64,000 nt of DNA from Sphingobacterium sp. R2 (GCF_040760075.1 NZ_CP142884.1:186001-250000); one strand, 5' to 3'; shown: positions 54,086 to 64,000, counted from the first letter of the stretch. The notes: generated by a model from the letters alone, not told the origin. A program made the numbers and translations.

Positions 54086-54108
54086 CGTCGGAAATAAATA
54101 TTCCGACG
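54086..54108 (+). terminator. Hairpin after the photolyase gene
   Basis: CGTCGGAA (54086-54093) pairs with TTCCGACG (54101-54108). A short T-run occurs only 8 bases later, so it is a moderate terminator candidate. Confidence 0.5.
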
Positions 54109-54227
54109 GAAAAGGTCTTTTTAGCACCCCGGAATCTCCTTTAAAATCGTGCTAAAAATGTTAAGAATTGGATAGATTTATTGATTAAATTATTCAATTT
54201 CAGTATTAGAAACTCTTTTTTTATTCA

Positions 54228-54235
54228 TAACTTTG
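54228..54235 (+). promoter_or_regulatory. Candidate -7 element for the sucAB operon
   Basis: TAACTTTG matches TAnnTTTG exactly and lies 25 bases before the sucA ATG. The -33 region is weak (no TTTG at 19-21 bases). Confidence 0.45.
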
Positions 54236-54260
54236 ACAAATTTCATAGTTTTAATTGTAA

Positions 54261-57002
54261 ATGGACAATCTGACATATTTGAGTAATGCTGATTCGGCTT
54301 ATGTCGATGGCTTATATCAATCGTACAAGCAAGATCCCCAATCGGTAGATTTCGGATGGCAAAAATTCTTTGAAGGTTTTGATTTCGGTCAAAATGCTGG
54401 TGGAACAACAAGTTCAGTAGGTGAAGCTACCCCTGAGCACGTTTTGAAAGAAATCAACGTGCTGAATATGATTAACGGCTACCGCGATCGTGGCCACCTA
54501 TTCACACACACAAATCCTGTGCGTGAGCGACGTAAATACTATCCTGGCAAGGAGTTGGAGACATTTGGTCTTGCTGAAGCGGACATGAGTACCGTTTTCA
54601 ATGCCGGTGTTGAAGTAGGATTAGGTCCAGCAACATTAAAAGACATCCGTCAATTGGTAGAGGATACTTACTGCCGTTCCATTGGTGCAGAATTCAAATA
54701 TATCCGTAACCCAGAAAAAATTAAATGGTTACAGGACCGTATGGAAGCGGATCGTAACATGCCTAAATTCTCTCTAGATACCAAAAAGAGAATCTTGAAC
54801 AAATTAAACCATGCTGTCGTATTCGAAAACTTTTTGGGTACTAAGTTTTTAGGTCAAAAACGTTTCTCACTTGAAGGTGCCGAAAGTTTAATTCCTGCGC
54901 TAGATTCTGTTATCGAAAAGGGAGCAGAAATCGGTATTCAGGAATTTGTTATTGGTATGGCTCACCGTGGCCGTCTCAATGTACTGACCAATATTATGGG
55001 TAAATCTTACAAGTCAGTATTCTCTGAATTTGAAGGTAAGACTTATGCCGACGATCCCGAAGTGAACTTTGGTGGGGACGTAAAATACCACTTGGGTTTC
55101 TCTTCTGAAGTCAAAACCAACGATGGCAAATCTGTTCACCTAAGTTTGGCTCCTAACCCTTCACACCTGGAAACGGTAGATCCAATTGTAGAAGGTATGG
55201 TACGTTCGAAAATCGACTTCAAATACGATGGAGATTCATCGAAAATTGCACCGATCATCATCCATGGTGATGCGGCAATTGCCGGCCAGGGTGTCGTGTA
55301 TGAAGTAACCCAAATGTCTAAACTAGATGGTTACAAAACTGGTGGTACTGTACATATTGTCATCAACAACCAGATCGGATTTACAACAAACTATAAGGAT
55401 GCCCGTTCGGGTACATATTGTACCGACGTTGCAAAAATCACTTCTTCACCCGTATTCCATGTCAACGGTGATGATGCTGAATCAGTGGTATACGCCATCA
55501 ATTTAGCTGTAGAGTACCGTCAGAAATACAAAACTGACGTATTTATCGATCTTTTATGTTATAGAAGATTTGGACATAATGAGGCCGATGAACCAAAATT
55601 CACGCAGCCATTGTTGTACAAACTTATCGATAAGCATCCCAACCCGAAAGAAGTTTATGCTAAAAAATTAATTTCCGAAGGAAGTATTGACGAAGCATAT
55701 TCCAAAACTATCGAGAAGGAATTTAAAGCTGCACTACAGACTAAATTTGAGGAATCTAAAACAGTTGAGGTATTGACTGAAGAGATTCCGATGTTTAAAG
55801 GTGCATGGGAAGGATTGCGTCCTGCTAAAAAGGGTGAAGTATTAACAACCTCCGATAAAACCAAAGTTGAAAAGGATTTATTTTTGAAATTAGCAAAAGA
55901 AATTACAACCTTACCTGCTGACAAAAAATTCTTCCGTAAGATTACGCGTTTATTTGAAGACCGTGCCAAAATGATCGATACCGATTCATACGATTGGGCA
56001 ATGGGTGAATTGATGGCTTACGCGACATTATTGGATCAAGGTAACCGTGTACGTATCTCGGGACAAGATGTGCAACGCGGCACATTCTCACACCGTCATG
56101 CTGTATTAACGCTTGAAGATTCAGAAGAAAAATATGTTCCTCTAGCTCATGTGAAAGGGGGCGATAAATTCTCCATCTATAACTCCTTACTTTCCGAGTA
56201 CGCTGTTTTGGGTTTTGAATATGGCTATGCATCCTCTAACCCCAATTCATTGACCATTTGGGAAGCGCAATTCGGAGATTTTTATAACGGTGCTCAAATC
56301 ATTGTAGACCAATATCTATCCAGTGCGGAGACGAAATGGAAACGCTCCAACGGATTGGTGATGATGCTTCCTCACGGTATGGAGGGTCAAGGTCCTGAGC
56401 ACTCTTCAGCACGTATCGAAAGATTCTTGGAGCTATGCGCAGATGAAAATATGATCTTAGCAAACTGTACTTTACCTGCAAACTACTTCCATTTGTTGCG
56501 TCGTCAACTGGTTCGCGAGTTCCGCAAACCATTGATTGTATTTACACCAAAATCATTGTTGCGTCATCCGAAAGTCGTGTCGCCTTTAAAAGACTTTACA
56601 GAAGGTGTTTTCCAGGAGGTAATCGACGATGTCAATGTTTCAGCAGAAGATGTTAAACGCGTATTGTTCTGTTCTGGTAAAGTGTACTACGACTTATTAG
56701 AAAAACAAGAGGCGGATAAGCGCAAAGATGTTGCTATCGTTCGTATCGAGCAGTTGTTTCCGATCCCTACAGATCAATTGAAAGCAATCCGCAAAAAATA
56801 CACAAAAGCAAAAGAGTTTGTCTGGGTTCAGGAAGAAAACGAAAACATGGGCGCCTGGTCTTATTATTGCCGTAAACTCATGGGTACTGAAATTGCATTT
56901 ACAGGTTTTGTTGCCCGTAAAGAAAGTGGAAGTACAGCTACGGGTTACATGAAACAACACGTTGCACAACAAGCAGCAATCTTAAATAAATCATTCGAAT
57001 AA
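54261..57002 (+). CDS. sucA: 2-oxoglutarate dehydrogenase E1 component
   Basis: A 913-residue thiamine-diphosphate enzyme that decarboxylates 2-oxoglutarate in the TCA cycle. It begins with the E1 N-terminal ADSAYVDGLYQSYKQDP helix and has the MAHRGRLNVL, GDAAIAGQGVVYE and HNEADEPKFTQPLLY segments. The ThDP-Mg motif region is at about residues 335-410. Length matches the family. It is followed by sucB with 63 bases between, in which a strong hairpin sits. An antisense frame here is a shadow. Confidence 0.97.
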   Translation: MDNLTYLSNADSAYVDGLYQSYKQDPQSVDFGWQKFFEGFDFGQNAGGTTSSVGEATPEHVLKEINVLNMINGYRDRGHLFTHTNPVRERRKYYPGKELETFGLAEADMSTVFNAGVEVGLGPATLKDIRQLVEDTYCRSIGAEFKYIRNPEKIKWLQDRMEADRNMPKFSLDTKKRILNKLNHAVVFENFLGTKFLGQKRFSLEGAESLIPALDSVIEKGAEIGIQEFVIGMAHRGRLNVLTNIMGKSYKSVFSEFEGKTYADDPEVNFGGDVKYHLGFSSEVKTNDGKSVHLSLAPNPSHLETVDPIVEGMVRSKIDFKYDGDSSKIAPIIIHGDAAIAGQGVVYEVTQMSKLDGYKTGGTVHIVINNQIGFTTNYKDARSGTYCTDVAKITSSPVFHVNGDDAESVVYAINLAVEYRQKYKTDVFIDLLCYRRFGHNEADEPKFTQPLLYKLIDKHPNPKEVYAKKLISEGSIDEAYSKTIEKEFKAALQTKFEESKTVEVLTEEIPMFKGAWEGLRPAKKGEVLTTSDKTKVEKDLFLKLAKEITTLPADKKFFRKITRLFEDRAKMIDTDSYDWAMGELMAYATLLDQGNRVRISGQDVQRGTFSHRHAVLTLEDSEEKYVPLAHVKGGDKFSIYNSLLSEYAVLGFEYGYASSNPNSLTIWEAQFGDFYNGAQIIVDQYLSSAETKWKRSNGLVMMLPHGMEGQGPEHSSARIERFLELCADENMILANCTLPANYFHLLRRQLVREFRKPLIVFTPKSLLRHPKVVSPLKDFTEGVFQEVIDDVNVSAEDVKRVLFCSGKVYYDLLEKQEADKRKDVAIVRIEQLFPIPTDQLKAIRKKYTKAKEFVWVQEENENMGAWSYYCRKLMGTEIAFTGFVARKESGSTATGYMKQHVAQQAAILNKSFE

Positions 57003-57016
57003 AAACAATTTAAAAT

Positions 57017-57046
57017 CAATTGCGTCCTATAGCTAGGGCGCAATTG
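57017..57046 (+). repeat. Intercistronic hairpin between sucA and sucB
   Basis: CAATTGCG (57017-57024) and CCTA (57026-57029) pair with TAGG (57034-57037) and CGCAATTG (57039-57046), joined by a T-G wobble, leaving a TAGC tetraloop. This 13-bp stem has no T-run after it, so it is not a standard terminator. It may mark an RNA-processing or stability element between the two genes. Confidence 0.6.
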
Positions 57047-57065
57047 TCAATAAATAACAATATAT

Positions 57066-58301
57066 ATGAGCTTAGAAATTAAAGTACCAACCGTAGGTGA
57101 ATCAATCACGGAGGTAACCTTATCACAATGGTTGAAACAAGATGGCGATTATGTGGAGATGGATGAAAACATCGCCGAACTGGAATCAGACAAAGCAACG
57201 TTTGAATTACCAGCTGAAAAAGCGGGTATCTTAAGAATCATTGCACAAGAAGGTGATACTTTAGAAATCGGTGCTGTTGTTTGTACAATTGAAGAGGGTG
57301 ATGCCCCTACAGGCGATTCAGCTCCAGCTGCTGCCCCTGCTAAGGAAGCATCATCAACTGCTGCTCCAGCGGCTGCCGCGAAAGACGAAGATCCAGATAG
57401 CTATGCTGCTGGTACAGCTTCTCCTGCTGCTGCAAAAATCTTAAGAGAAAAAGGAATTGATGCTTCTACAATAAAAGGAACAGGGAAAGAAGGCCGTATC
57501 ACTAAAGAAGATGCCGAAAAAGCTCAACCTGTTGCTAAAGCTGCGGCACCTGCGGCAAAACCTGCTGCTGCTGCTGCACCAGCTGCCCCAGTCGCTGGTT
57601 CTAGAAATGAACGTCGTGAGAAATTATCTTCCTTACGTAAAACGATCGCAAAACGTTTAGTCGCGGTTAAAAATGAAACAGCGATGTTGACAACATTCAA
57701 TGAAGTCAATATGCAGCCGATCATGGATTTACGCGCCAAATATAAAGATACTTTTAAAGAGAAATTTGGTATTGGTCTTGGCTTCATGTCATTCTTTACT
57801 AAAGCAGTAACCACTGCGTTAGCTGAATGGCCTGCTGTCAATGCACGTATCGAAGATAACGAGATTGTATATTCTGATTTCGCAGATGTTTCAATCGCGG
57901 TTTCTGCCCCTAAAGGATTGGTAGTTCCAGTTATTCGTAATGCAGATGCCATGTCATTGGAGCAGATCGAAAAAGCAATTGCTGCTTTAGCGGGTAAGGC
58001 ACGTGACAACAAATTAACGATCGATGAAATGACCGGTGGTACATTTACAATTACCAACGGCGGTGTATTCGGATCAATGATGTCTACGCCGATCATCAAC
58101 GCGCCACAATCGGCAATCTTGGGTATGCACAACATCATCCAACGTCCTATTGCTGAAAATGGTCAGGTGGTGATCCGTCCAATGATGTATATTGCACTTT
58201 CTTATGATCACCGCATCATCGATGGTCGTGAATCAGTTAGCTTCTTGGTTCGTGTAAAACAATTATTGGAAGATCCAGCTCGTTTATTGTTGGGTGTTTA
58301 A
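57066..58301 (+). CDS. sucB: 2-oxoglutarate dehydrogenase E2 component
   Basis: A 411-residue dihydrolipoyl succinyltransferase. It has one lipoyl domain (1-75) with the lipoylated Lys43 in [10 protein letters not shown], an Ala/Pro-rich flexible linker, a peripheral-subunit-binding domain (about 117-155; [14 protein letters not shown]) and a catalytic domain from about 180 with the SYDHRIIDG active-site motif. A second Ala-rich linker precedes the catalytic domain. It transfers the succinyl group to CoA with E1 from sucA. It is followed by a terminator. Confidence 0.97.
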   Translation: MSLEIKVPTVGESITEVTLSQWLKQDGDYVEMDENIAELESDKATFELPAEKAGILRIIAQEGDTLEIGAVVCTIEEGDAPTGDSAPAAAPAKEASSTAAPAAAAKDEDPDSYAAGTASPAAAKILREKGIDASTIKGTGKEGRITKEDAEKAQPVAKAAAPAAKPAAAAAPAAPVAGSRNERREKLSSLRKTIAKRLVAVKNETAMLTTFNEVNMQPIMDLRAKYKDTFKEKFGIGLGFMSFFTKAVTTALAEWPAVNARIEDNEIVYSDFADVSIAVSAPKGLVVPVIRNADAMSLEQIEKAIAALAGKARDNKLTIDEMTGGTFTITNGGVFGSMMSTPIINAPQSAILGMHNIIQRPIAENGQVVIRPMMYIALSYDHRIIDGRESVSFLVRVKQLLEDPARLLLGV

Positions 58302-58323
58302 ACCTCAATAAAATTGGAAATAT

Positions 58324-58358
58324 AAAAGACCTATGCTTTGCGGCATGGGTCTTTTTTT
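58324..58358 (+). terminator. Rho-independent terminator of sucAB
   Basis: AAAAGACC and ATGC (58324-58336) pair with GCAT and GGTCTTTT (58343-58355), followed by more T residues. It lies 22 bases after the sucB stop codon. Confidence 0.8.
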
Positions 58359-58569
58359 TAGCAAGATAGCCAATTTATACCTATCGAACCCATCTGCTCG
58401 CTCTGATCGGAACAATAGCGCTGCTATACCTTCATATCCGATGTAGCTATCTAAAAGCCCGAAGTCACAAAAACCGTTTTGCATCGCTAATTGGGAACCT
58501 GATTGTACCAAGTTCCTTCTAATTATTACCGACAGAATCATCCGATTTAAGTCCTGCAAATAATAGATG

Positions 58570-60495
58570 CTATTTTTTAAAAGTTAGCTTGTTTTCAATC
58601 ATACGGTTGTTATACTGTTGAATAAAAGCTTTCATCTTGGTCTCCATCGTATCCAATACAGCGGGATGCTGTTTCAGCAGATCCTGTTTCATCAATCGGT
58701 CCTTCTTTAGATCGTAAAATGATGTCACTTTCAAGCCGTCATACGACATCATATAATCTTTATAGTAGAGGTTATAGCTTCCTGAGTTATTATTAAGCAC
58801 AAAATTATCCTTACCCGATTTGAAAGCATCCGACCCGAATGCAAAATACGGTTCATCGTAGTGCAGATAATTTAAAATCGTCGGCATAATATCAATTTGT
58901 TGCACCAGCTTATCTGCTTTACCCACCAGATTATCGCCTGGCGCATAGAATATGATTGGAATCTGAAAGCCTCCAGCTGTGGTCTGATATTCCGGCAGGT
59001 AGCTTACAGTAGCATGGTCTGCACAAATCACGAACACGGTGTTGTTGTACCACGGCATTTTAGATGCTGTGGCAAAAAATTCGCGCAGCGCATTATCGGT
59101 ATATCCGATGGGCTCTTGTACAGGCAAAGGTCCTTTGGGAAATTTTCCCTGATATTTTTCGGGTACTTTAAAGGGATGATGTGAGGATAATGAGAAGAAA
59201 CTGGCGAAAAATGGCTGATGAAAAGTATTGATCTTGTTTGCTACAAACTGCAAAAAAGGTTCATCCCAAATTCCCCATATGCCATCAAAGTCCGCATCAT
59301 TGTTATATTCATTCTTACCAAAATAATGCTGAATGCCGGCCAATTTCATATAAGCCGAAAATCCCATACTTCCATTAGGTGCGCCGTGGAAAAATGCCGT
59401 CTCATACCCCTTCTTACCCAACAGCTTCGCTAAGCTCGTGGTTTCATTGCCCGAATATATCGAAAGTACAAAAGGTTCACCTATCGAAGGAATGCCGGTA
59501 ATCACGGATGGTAATGCATCAATTGACTTACGCCCATTGGCATACGTATCTGTAAAAGTGTACGCATGGCGGATCAATGAATCCAAAAAAGGCGTGTAAC
59601 CTTTGTACTTTCCACCTTGAATATCTTTGTTCAATTCACCAAAATGCTCTTTTGCAAAACTTTCCAAAATCAGAACGACGACATTCTTCTTTGTAAAAGG
59701 CTGTTCCTTTTTGGGTAGATGAATAGGATTGTATATCTGTTGAAGCTCCTGTTCGGAATAATAATGCACCGGTTTAAGACTGACAGCCTTTAATGTTTTT
59801 AATATACTAAATGGCGTGTTCAGTACGATATTCATTTCCTCTGGAGTTTCCACATAATCTCCGGCATTGCTTAACGTAATGGGACGCGTGCTATGGGCCC
59901 ATCCTCCACGTACCCCGCCGATGAAAAGAAAGGCGGTCAATAGAAACAAAGGTACTTGGATCAAAAATGACTTCCAGTTATATTTCGTGATCTTTTCCAG
60001 CTGAATAAGCTGATAGGATCTCATCAGGCCATACACGATAAGAGCCAATAGTACGATAAGATACCAATAGTCCAAACAAAAATCAAAGGCTAGCTTCACC
60101 AAGTTAGATTCATTTGAAAATTGATCGATTACTGTGCCCGTGGTTCTTTTGAGTGTAAAGGGATAATAGGCAAAATCAATCAGGTTCAAGGCTATTCCGA
60201 TTGAATTGACCACAACGAATATCCATTTGGCAACTTGCTGATAAATCCGGTTATCCTTAAACGGTCCCGGGACAGTCATCATTACAATATAAAGAATATT
60301 TAAATAGAGCAGTGCTACAATGTCGAAACGCACACCACCGGCAAACATCACCAGGAGCTTACCCGCATCGACGTGCGGAAATAAGGAGGCATTGCTGCCA
60401 TAAAACCCCAATCTTAACAACGCATAAATGACCAAAAGAAAGATAAAACGAATTGCGACAGCAAAATACGGTGCAAGTACTCCTTTTAATTTCAT
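58570..60495 (-). CDS. LtaS/MdoB-like membrane phosphotransferase (sulfatase fold), copy 2
   Basis: A 641-residue membrane enzyme. Five N-terminal TM helices (about 1-205) precede an extracytoplasmic alkaline-phosphatase-like domain. Metal-site regions are VVLILESFAKEHF, the nucleophile segment ANGRKSIDALPS (Ser in place of the LtaS Thr), and VFVICADHATVS with DH. Gram-positive LtaS makes lipoteichoic acid; in a Gram-negative Bacteroidota a phosphoglycerol or phosphoethanolamine transfer to a lipid or glycan is more likely. It follows its paralogue by 4 bases. Confidence 0.88.
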   Translation of the reverse strand: MKLKGVLAPYFAVAIRFIFLLVIYALLRLGFYGSNASLFPHVDAGKLLVMFAGGVRFDIVALLYLNILYIVMMTVPGPFKDNRIYQQVAKWIFVVVNSIGIALNLIDFAYYPFTLKRTTGTVIDQFSNESNLVKLAFDFCLDYWYLIVLLALIVYGLMRSYQLIQLEKITKYNWKSFLIQVPLFLLTAFLFIGGVRGGWAHSTRPITLSNAGDYVETPEEMNIVLNTPFSILKTLKAVSLKPVHYYSEQELQQIYNPIHLPKKEQPFTKKNVVVLILESFAKEHFGELNKDIQGGKYKGYTPFLDSLIRHAYTFTDTYANGRKSIDALPSVITGIPSIGEPFVLSIYSGNETTSLAKLLGKKGYETAFFHGAPNGSMGFSAYMKLAGIQHYFGKNEYNNDADFDGIWGIWDEPFLQFVANKINTFHQPFFASFFSLSSHHPFKVPEKYQGKFPKGPLPVQEPIGYTDNALREFFATASKMPWYNNTVFVICADHATVSYLPEYQTTAGGFQIPIIFYAPGDNLVGKADKLVQQIDIMPTILNYLHYDEPYFAFGSDAFKSGKDNFVLNNNSGSYNLYYKDYMMSYDGLKVTSFYDLKKDRLMKQDLLKQHPAVLDTMETKMKAFIQQYNNRMIENKLTFKK

Positions 60496-60499
60496 AGTC

Positions 60500-62380
60500 C
60501 TAATATTTTAAAAATTCACGATATACGTCTTGATAATACGCTTTACCGATATTCAACAAACTATCTGTTTTGCTTACTGGATATTCCTTGTTCGACCTAT
60601 AGTTGATTATCCTTCCCACGTTATCAAAAGAAACCGCTTGCTCTGGAGTAATTACTCCAAAGGCATCTTTGGAATTATAAAAGGCAATTTGAGGTGTGGT
60701 TGGATTGAACAAATCCCGGCTCCAATGGTAACGTTCGGTTGGAAGTTTCAATTGTGTCAATAACGTTGCAGCTAAATCTGTCTGGTTGCCAATTCTGCTG
60801 AAAATTTTCCCCCGAAACTCGGGCTTGATAACATCTCCGAAAAAAATCAATGGAATATGAAACCGATTGGGATGAAATAGTTCCCATTTTTCTGAAGGAA
60901 GGCGGTGTCCATGATCAGCTACAATAACAAAAAGAGTATTCTTATACCAAGCTTCCTTTTTGGCTTTAGCGATAAAGTCATACACCACTGAATCCGTATA
61001 ATATGCTGTGCTTCTAAACTTATCTGCATTGGTAGCATTGCCAAATTTATAACCATTTTTCAAATCGAATGGCTCGTGGTTGACCAAGGTAAAGATCGTC
61101 GAAAAGAAAGGCTGTTTTTCCTTTTTAAAGTCCTTGATCATCCGATTAAACACCACATGATCGTATACCCCCCAAGAGGCACGTTCAGCATCCAAGCCAA
61201 AATTAGCATTATCGACAACTCTAGCGATCCCATGGGTGAGCATATACGATTTAAAATTGTAAAACTCACTTTGTCCACCGTGGTAAAAAGATGTTTCGTA
61301 ACCTGCATGATCGAGCTCCTGCCCAATTGCAGGCATATTTTCATGCTTATCAATATATTTAATAATACTTTCAGGCCCTTGTGCAGGAAAGCCACTCAAT
61401 ATCGCCACCATTCCTTTGTCAGATCGATCAGCAGCAGAGTAAATATGGTCAAACAAAATCCCCCCTTTGATCAACTCTTCCATGTGTGGTGTAATTCCCT
61501 TCTCCCCCCCGAGGGACTGGATAAGGTCGCCGACAAAACTTTCTAACATAATAAAGACCACATTGGGCCGAGTCGTTGTAAGCACCTGAACCGCCGAATC
61601 CGGCTGATGCTGAAAGGCAGGCCGTAGTTTCTCTGCGATCTCTTTCTGATCGCTATAGTAACTATATGGGTTTTTCAGTTTGGTATTTTTAGCAAAGAAA
61701 TCGCGTAAAAAAGCCCATTGCGTATTGACTGCCGCATGGTTATAAAAGGTATCTTCCGAATAATAAGCTTTACTGGGGTTTAATGTTGCCCGCCCATAAC
61801 CACCGCGAATAAATGTGAAGAGAACAAAAATTCCGACGACCAATTTAAAGATATTACCGACCGGAGATGTGATATTGAAAAAAAACACCTTTTTAAACAT
61901 CCAGCGGTACAAAAAATAGCCACACAATATGCCGATCAGCATGCCGACGATGGGGAGAAATACCGGTGTGGCTTCTGCCGAAGCTACAGCCCCTGAAGGT
62001 GAGGCCAAAAAAGAATCGATAGCGCGTTTGGAGATCTTGTCGCCCCATTCCCGATAGATATTGATGTTGATAAAGCTTGTCACAAAAAACAAAACCAGCA
62101 CAATGATGGTATAGATATCCAAGATCCGCCTTTTGGGTTTGAGCTTTGGAAAAAAACTTAATATACAATACACAAGGAACGGTAGTGCACATATATAAGA
62201 AACAGCCGAGAAATCCAAATTGAGGCCATGATAGTAAATTCTGAAAACCTCTGTAATATTGGAAAAACCAATTTTCTCAAAAAAAGCAGTAACAAAAATC
62301 AATCTATCTATAAAACAGATAATTAACCAGAATAGAAAATACTGTGTTAAAGCTCTCAACTCTTTAGCAAATCGTTGCAT
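60500..62380 (-). CDS. LtaS/MdoB-like membrane phosphotransferase (sulfatase fold), copy 1
   Basis: A 626-residue paralogue of the next gene, with about five TM helices then a sulfatase-like domain. The metal-site segments are NVVFIMLESFVGDLI, the nucleophile segment AADRSDKGMVAILSGFP with Ser, and LFVIVADHGHRLP. Its TM region and linker differ from the second copy, so the two are not a recent duplication. An in-frame TTG at 62407 extends the frame by nine codons; the ATG at 62380 (MQRFAKEL) is preferred. The pair forms an operon. Confidence 0.88.
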   Translation of the reverse strand: MQRFAKELRALTQYFLFWLIICFIDRLIFVTAFFEKIGFSNITEVFRIYYHGLNLDFSAVSYICALPFLVYCILSFFPKLKPKRRILDIYTIIVLVLFFVTSFININIYREWGDKISKRAIDSFLASPSGAVASAEATPVFLPIVGMLIGILCGYFLYRWMFKKVFFFNITSPVGNIFKLVVGIFVLFTFIRGGYGRATLNPSKAYYSEDTFYNHAAVNTQWAFLRDFFAKNTKLKNPYSYYSDQKEIAEKLRPAFQHQPDSAVQVLTTTRPNVVFIMLESFVGDLIQSLGGEKGITPHMEELIKGGILFDHIYSAADRSDKGMVAILSGFPAQGPESIIKYIDKHENMPAIGQELDHAGYETSFYHGGQSEFYNFKSYMLTHGIARVVDNANFGLDAERASWGVYDHVVFNRMIKDFKKEKQPFFSTIFTLVNHEPFDLKNGYKFGNATNADKFRSTAYYTDSVVYDFIAKAKKEAWYKNTLFVIVADHGHRLPSEKWELFHPNRFHIPLIFFGDVIKPEFRGKIFSRIGNQTDLAATLLTQLKLPTERYHWSRDLFNPTTPQIAFYNSKDAFGVITPEQAVSFDNVGRIINYRSNKEYPVSKTDSLLNIGKAYYQDVYREFLKY

Positions 62381-62626
62381 TCTTTCGCGTAAAAATAAAA
62401 CAGGCAAATTTACATTAATTTAAATGAAATACAGGCTAATTACATAGTAATATGAATAAAAGATTAAAAAATTATAAAGTATCCTGAGATAGAATACCGC
62501 ATAAATAGCAAACTCTTCTGCCAAAGGAGGATGGTGTTTGAATGAATTGCCGATACGTGATGGATAGCATCTTTTTGTTTGCGCACAAGATCAGCTGATA
62601 CCTAAGGAAAATAACATAGAAATACT

Positions 62627-62634
62627 TACTTTTG
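62627..62634 (+). promoter_or_regulatory. Candidate -7 element for valS
   Basis: TACTTTTG matches TAnnTTTG and lies 32 bases before the valS ATG. No -33 element is evident at the expected spacing. Confidence 0.4.
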
Positions 62635-62666
62635 TGTTCCTTAAAAGTTTGAATAGAAAATTTAAA

Positions 62667-64000
62667 ATGAGCATAGCGAAAACTTATAATCCAAAAGAAG
62701 CTGAAGAAAAATGGTACAGCTATTGGAAAGCGAACGGATTTTTCCGTTCTACCCCAGACGAACGTGAACCTTACACGATTGTGATGCCTCCTCCAAACGT
62801 CACTGGGGTGTTGCACATGGGGCATATGCTAAATAATACCATTCAAGATGTTTTGATTCGCCGGGCACGTATGCAAGGAAAAAACGCCTGTTGGGTACCG
62901 GGTACGGATCACGCCTCCATTGCTACTGAAGCCAAGGTCGTCGCTATGTTGAAAGAACAAGGAATTGACAAACGATCGTTATCCCGCGAAGATTTCTTAA
63001 AGCACGCTTGGGAATGGAAAGAGAAATATGGTGGTATTATTCTGAAACAATTGGAAAAACTTGGTGCTTCCTGTGACTGGGATCGCACGCGCTTTACGAT
63101 GGACCCAGAATTGTATCAATCTGTTATCCGCGTATTCGTGGATCTGTATAATAAAGGATTGATTTATCGGGGCTACCGCATGGTCAATTGGGATCCGGAA
63201 GCAAAAACAAATATTTCCGACGAAGAAGTTATTTATAAAGAGAAAAATGGTAAATTATATCACCTAAAATATCAGGTTGACGGTACTGATCAATACATTG
63301 TTGTTGCAACAACCCGTCCCGAAACAATTTTTGGTGATACAGCGGTCTGTATCAATCCCGACGATGAACGCTACACCTGGTTAAAAGGAAAGCAAGTCAT
63401 TGTACCGATCGTAGGCAGAAAAGTGAACATCATTGAAGATGAATATGTAGATTTGGAGTTTGGTACCGGTTGTCTAAAAGTTACTCCAGCACACGATGTA
63501 AACGACTATGCGCTCGGCAAAAAGCACAACTTGGAATTTGTCGACATCTTTACCGATGAAGCAAAACTAAACGACAATGGCCTGCATTACGCTGGTATGG
63601 ATCGTTTTAAAGTCCGGAAAGAAATTGAGAAAGAGCTTGAGGAAAAAGGGTTATTGGAAAAAGTCGAGAACTATACCAATAATGTTGGGACTTCAGAGCG
63701 AACAGGTGCGGTGATCGAGCCCAAAATCTCCAATCAGTGGTTCCTTAAAATGGAAGACCTTGCAAAACCGGCTTTGGATAATGTCATGGATGATACCATC
63801 AAATTTCATCCGACAAAATTCAAAAATATTTACCGCAATTGGATGGAGAATGTGACCGACTGGAATATCTCAAGACAATTGTGGTGGGGCCACCAAATAC
63901 CGGCATATTTCTATGGCGAGGGCAACGAAGAATTTGTGGTTGCACAAACCGTTGAAGAAGCACTTGTATTAGCGCAGGAAAAATCAGGTAATGCAACGCT
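62667..64000 (+). CDS. valS: Valyl-tRNA synthetase, 5' part (runs off right edge)
   Basis: The frame opens at ATG 62667 ([21 protein letters not shown]) and has no stop before base 64000, giving 444 codons of an expected 870-950. The class I HIGH signature reads [15 protein letters not shown], followed by the [13 protein letters not shown] segment and the editing-domain [12 protein letters not shown] strand-loop. It charges tRNA-Val and edits threonine. The catalytic KMSKS loop lies beyond the window. It is the last gene here and its 3' end is not available. Confidence 0.95.
   Translation, partial: MSIAKTYNPKEAEEKWYSYWKANGFFRSTPDEREPYTIVMPPPNVTGVLHMGHMLNNTIQDVLIRRARMQGKNACWVPGTDHASIATEAKVVAMLKEQGIDKRSLSREDFLKHAWEWKEKYGGIILKQLEKLGASCDWDRTRFTMDPELYQSVIRVFVDLYNKGLIYRGYRMVNWDPEAKTNISDEEVIYKEKNGKLYHLKYQVDGTDQYIVVATTRPETIFGDTAVCINPDDERYTWLKGKQVIVPIVGRKVNIIEDEYVDLEFGTGCLKVTPAHDVNDYALGKKHNLEFVDIFTDEAKLNDNGLHYAGMDRFKVRKEIEKELEEKGLLEKVENYTNNVGTSERTGAVIEPKISNQWFLKMEDLAKPALDNVMDDTIKFHPTKFKNIYRNWMENVTDWNISRQLWWGHQIPAYFYGEGNEEFVVAQTVEEALVLAQEKSGNAT

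Noticed and set aside
57524..58138. 204-residue frame antisense to sucB
   Set aside because: It lies wholly within sucB on the other strand, has no start context or family signature and reflects codon bias of the Ala-rich gene.
1..64000. CRISPR arrays, tRNA or rRNA genes, insertion sequences and prophage genes
   Set aside because: No spaced direct-repeat array, cloverleaf-like sequence, transposase or phage structural gene could be seen.

Overview
The window looks like a chromosomal segment of a Bacteroidota bacterium, most likely family Sphingobacteriaceae and close to Sphingobacterium. The grounds are the AT-rich intergenic DNA with few Shine-Dalgarno sequences, several -7 elements of the Bacteroidota form TAnnTTTG, and the gene content: a C10 protease, DUF3857 proteins, a Tat-exported phospholipase C of the Bacteroidota type, SusC-like LDEVVVTG motifs, DUF1080, S9 and M28 exopeptidases, and a UbiD family member. 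The genus is an inference from gene content. I see no tRNA, rRNA, CRISPR array, insertion sequence or prophage. Gene order and gene style are those of ordinary core and near-core chromosome.

Region by region. 1-6 kb: a secreted C10 cysteine protease lipoprotein with the beginning of a small co-directional lipoprotein behind it at the left edge, an alpha/beta hydrolase and acetyltransferase pair, a tandem universal stress protein, and a secreted sugar-phosphate-isomerase-like protein. 6-9.5 kb: a small membrane protein, an XRE regulator, a fatty acid desaturase and two unknown proteins. 9.7-15.8 kb: a von Willebrand A protein divergent from a sigma factor and a mosaic anti-sigma/TonB-like protein, then a DUF3857 protein and a possible 31-residue peptide gene. 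15.9-21.2 kb: a MocR-type regulator lacking its PLP lysine, divergent from bioB, followed by a phosphocholine-specific phospholipase C. 21.3-29.1 kb: a two-component system followed by a three-gene CzcA-type metal efflux operon, with three helically phased TTAAG repeats between them. 29.3-33.6 kb: a TauE/SafE plus DUF1634 pair, an acetyltransferase, a Crp/Fnr regulator, YceI and an atypical SDR. 33.6-38.6 kb: an AarF/UbiB kinase, a sigma factor with a membrane partner, a thioesterase, Hsp20 and a small AAA ATPase. 38.7-45.6 kb: folB, a DUF1080 protein, an S9 peptidase, a CDP-alcohol phosphatidyltransferase, a deacetylase-fold protein and an M28 peptidase. 45.9-54.1 kb: asnB, a Crp/Fnr regulator, a VOC protein, a HopJ-like protein with a UbiD-like decarboxylase, an NAD(P)-binding protein and a DASH-type photolyase. 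54.2-58.3 kb: sucA-sucB. 58.5-62.4 kb: two tandem LtaS-like membrane phosphotransferases. 62.7 kb to the end: the 5' part of valS.

The clearest multi-gene units are the metal-sensing and efflux block (21.3-29.1 kb), the sucAB operon, the sigma/anti-sigma/VWA cluster, the sigma/membrane-protein pair at 35.4-36.5 kb and the LtaS-like pair. No wholly new system is evident. The best candidates for new biology are the MocR-like regulator with a degraded PLP site beside bioB, the mosaic anti-sigma/TonB protein facing a VWA protein that carries the same short motif, the C10 protease with its small lipoprotein partner, and the possible 31-residue peptide with its own terminator.
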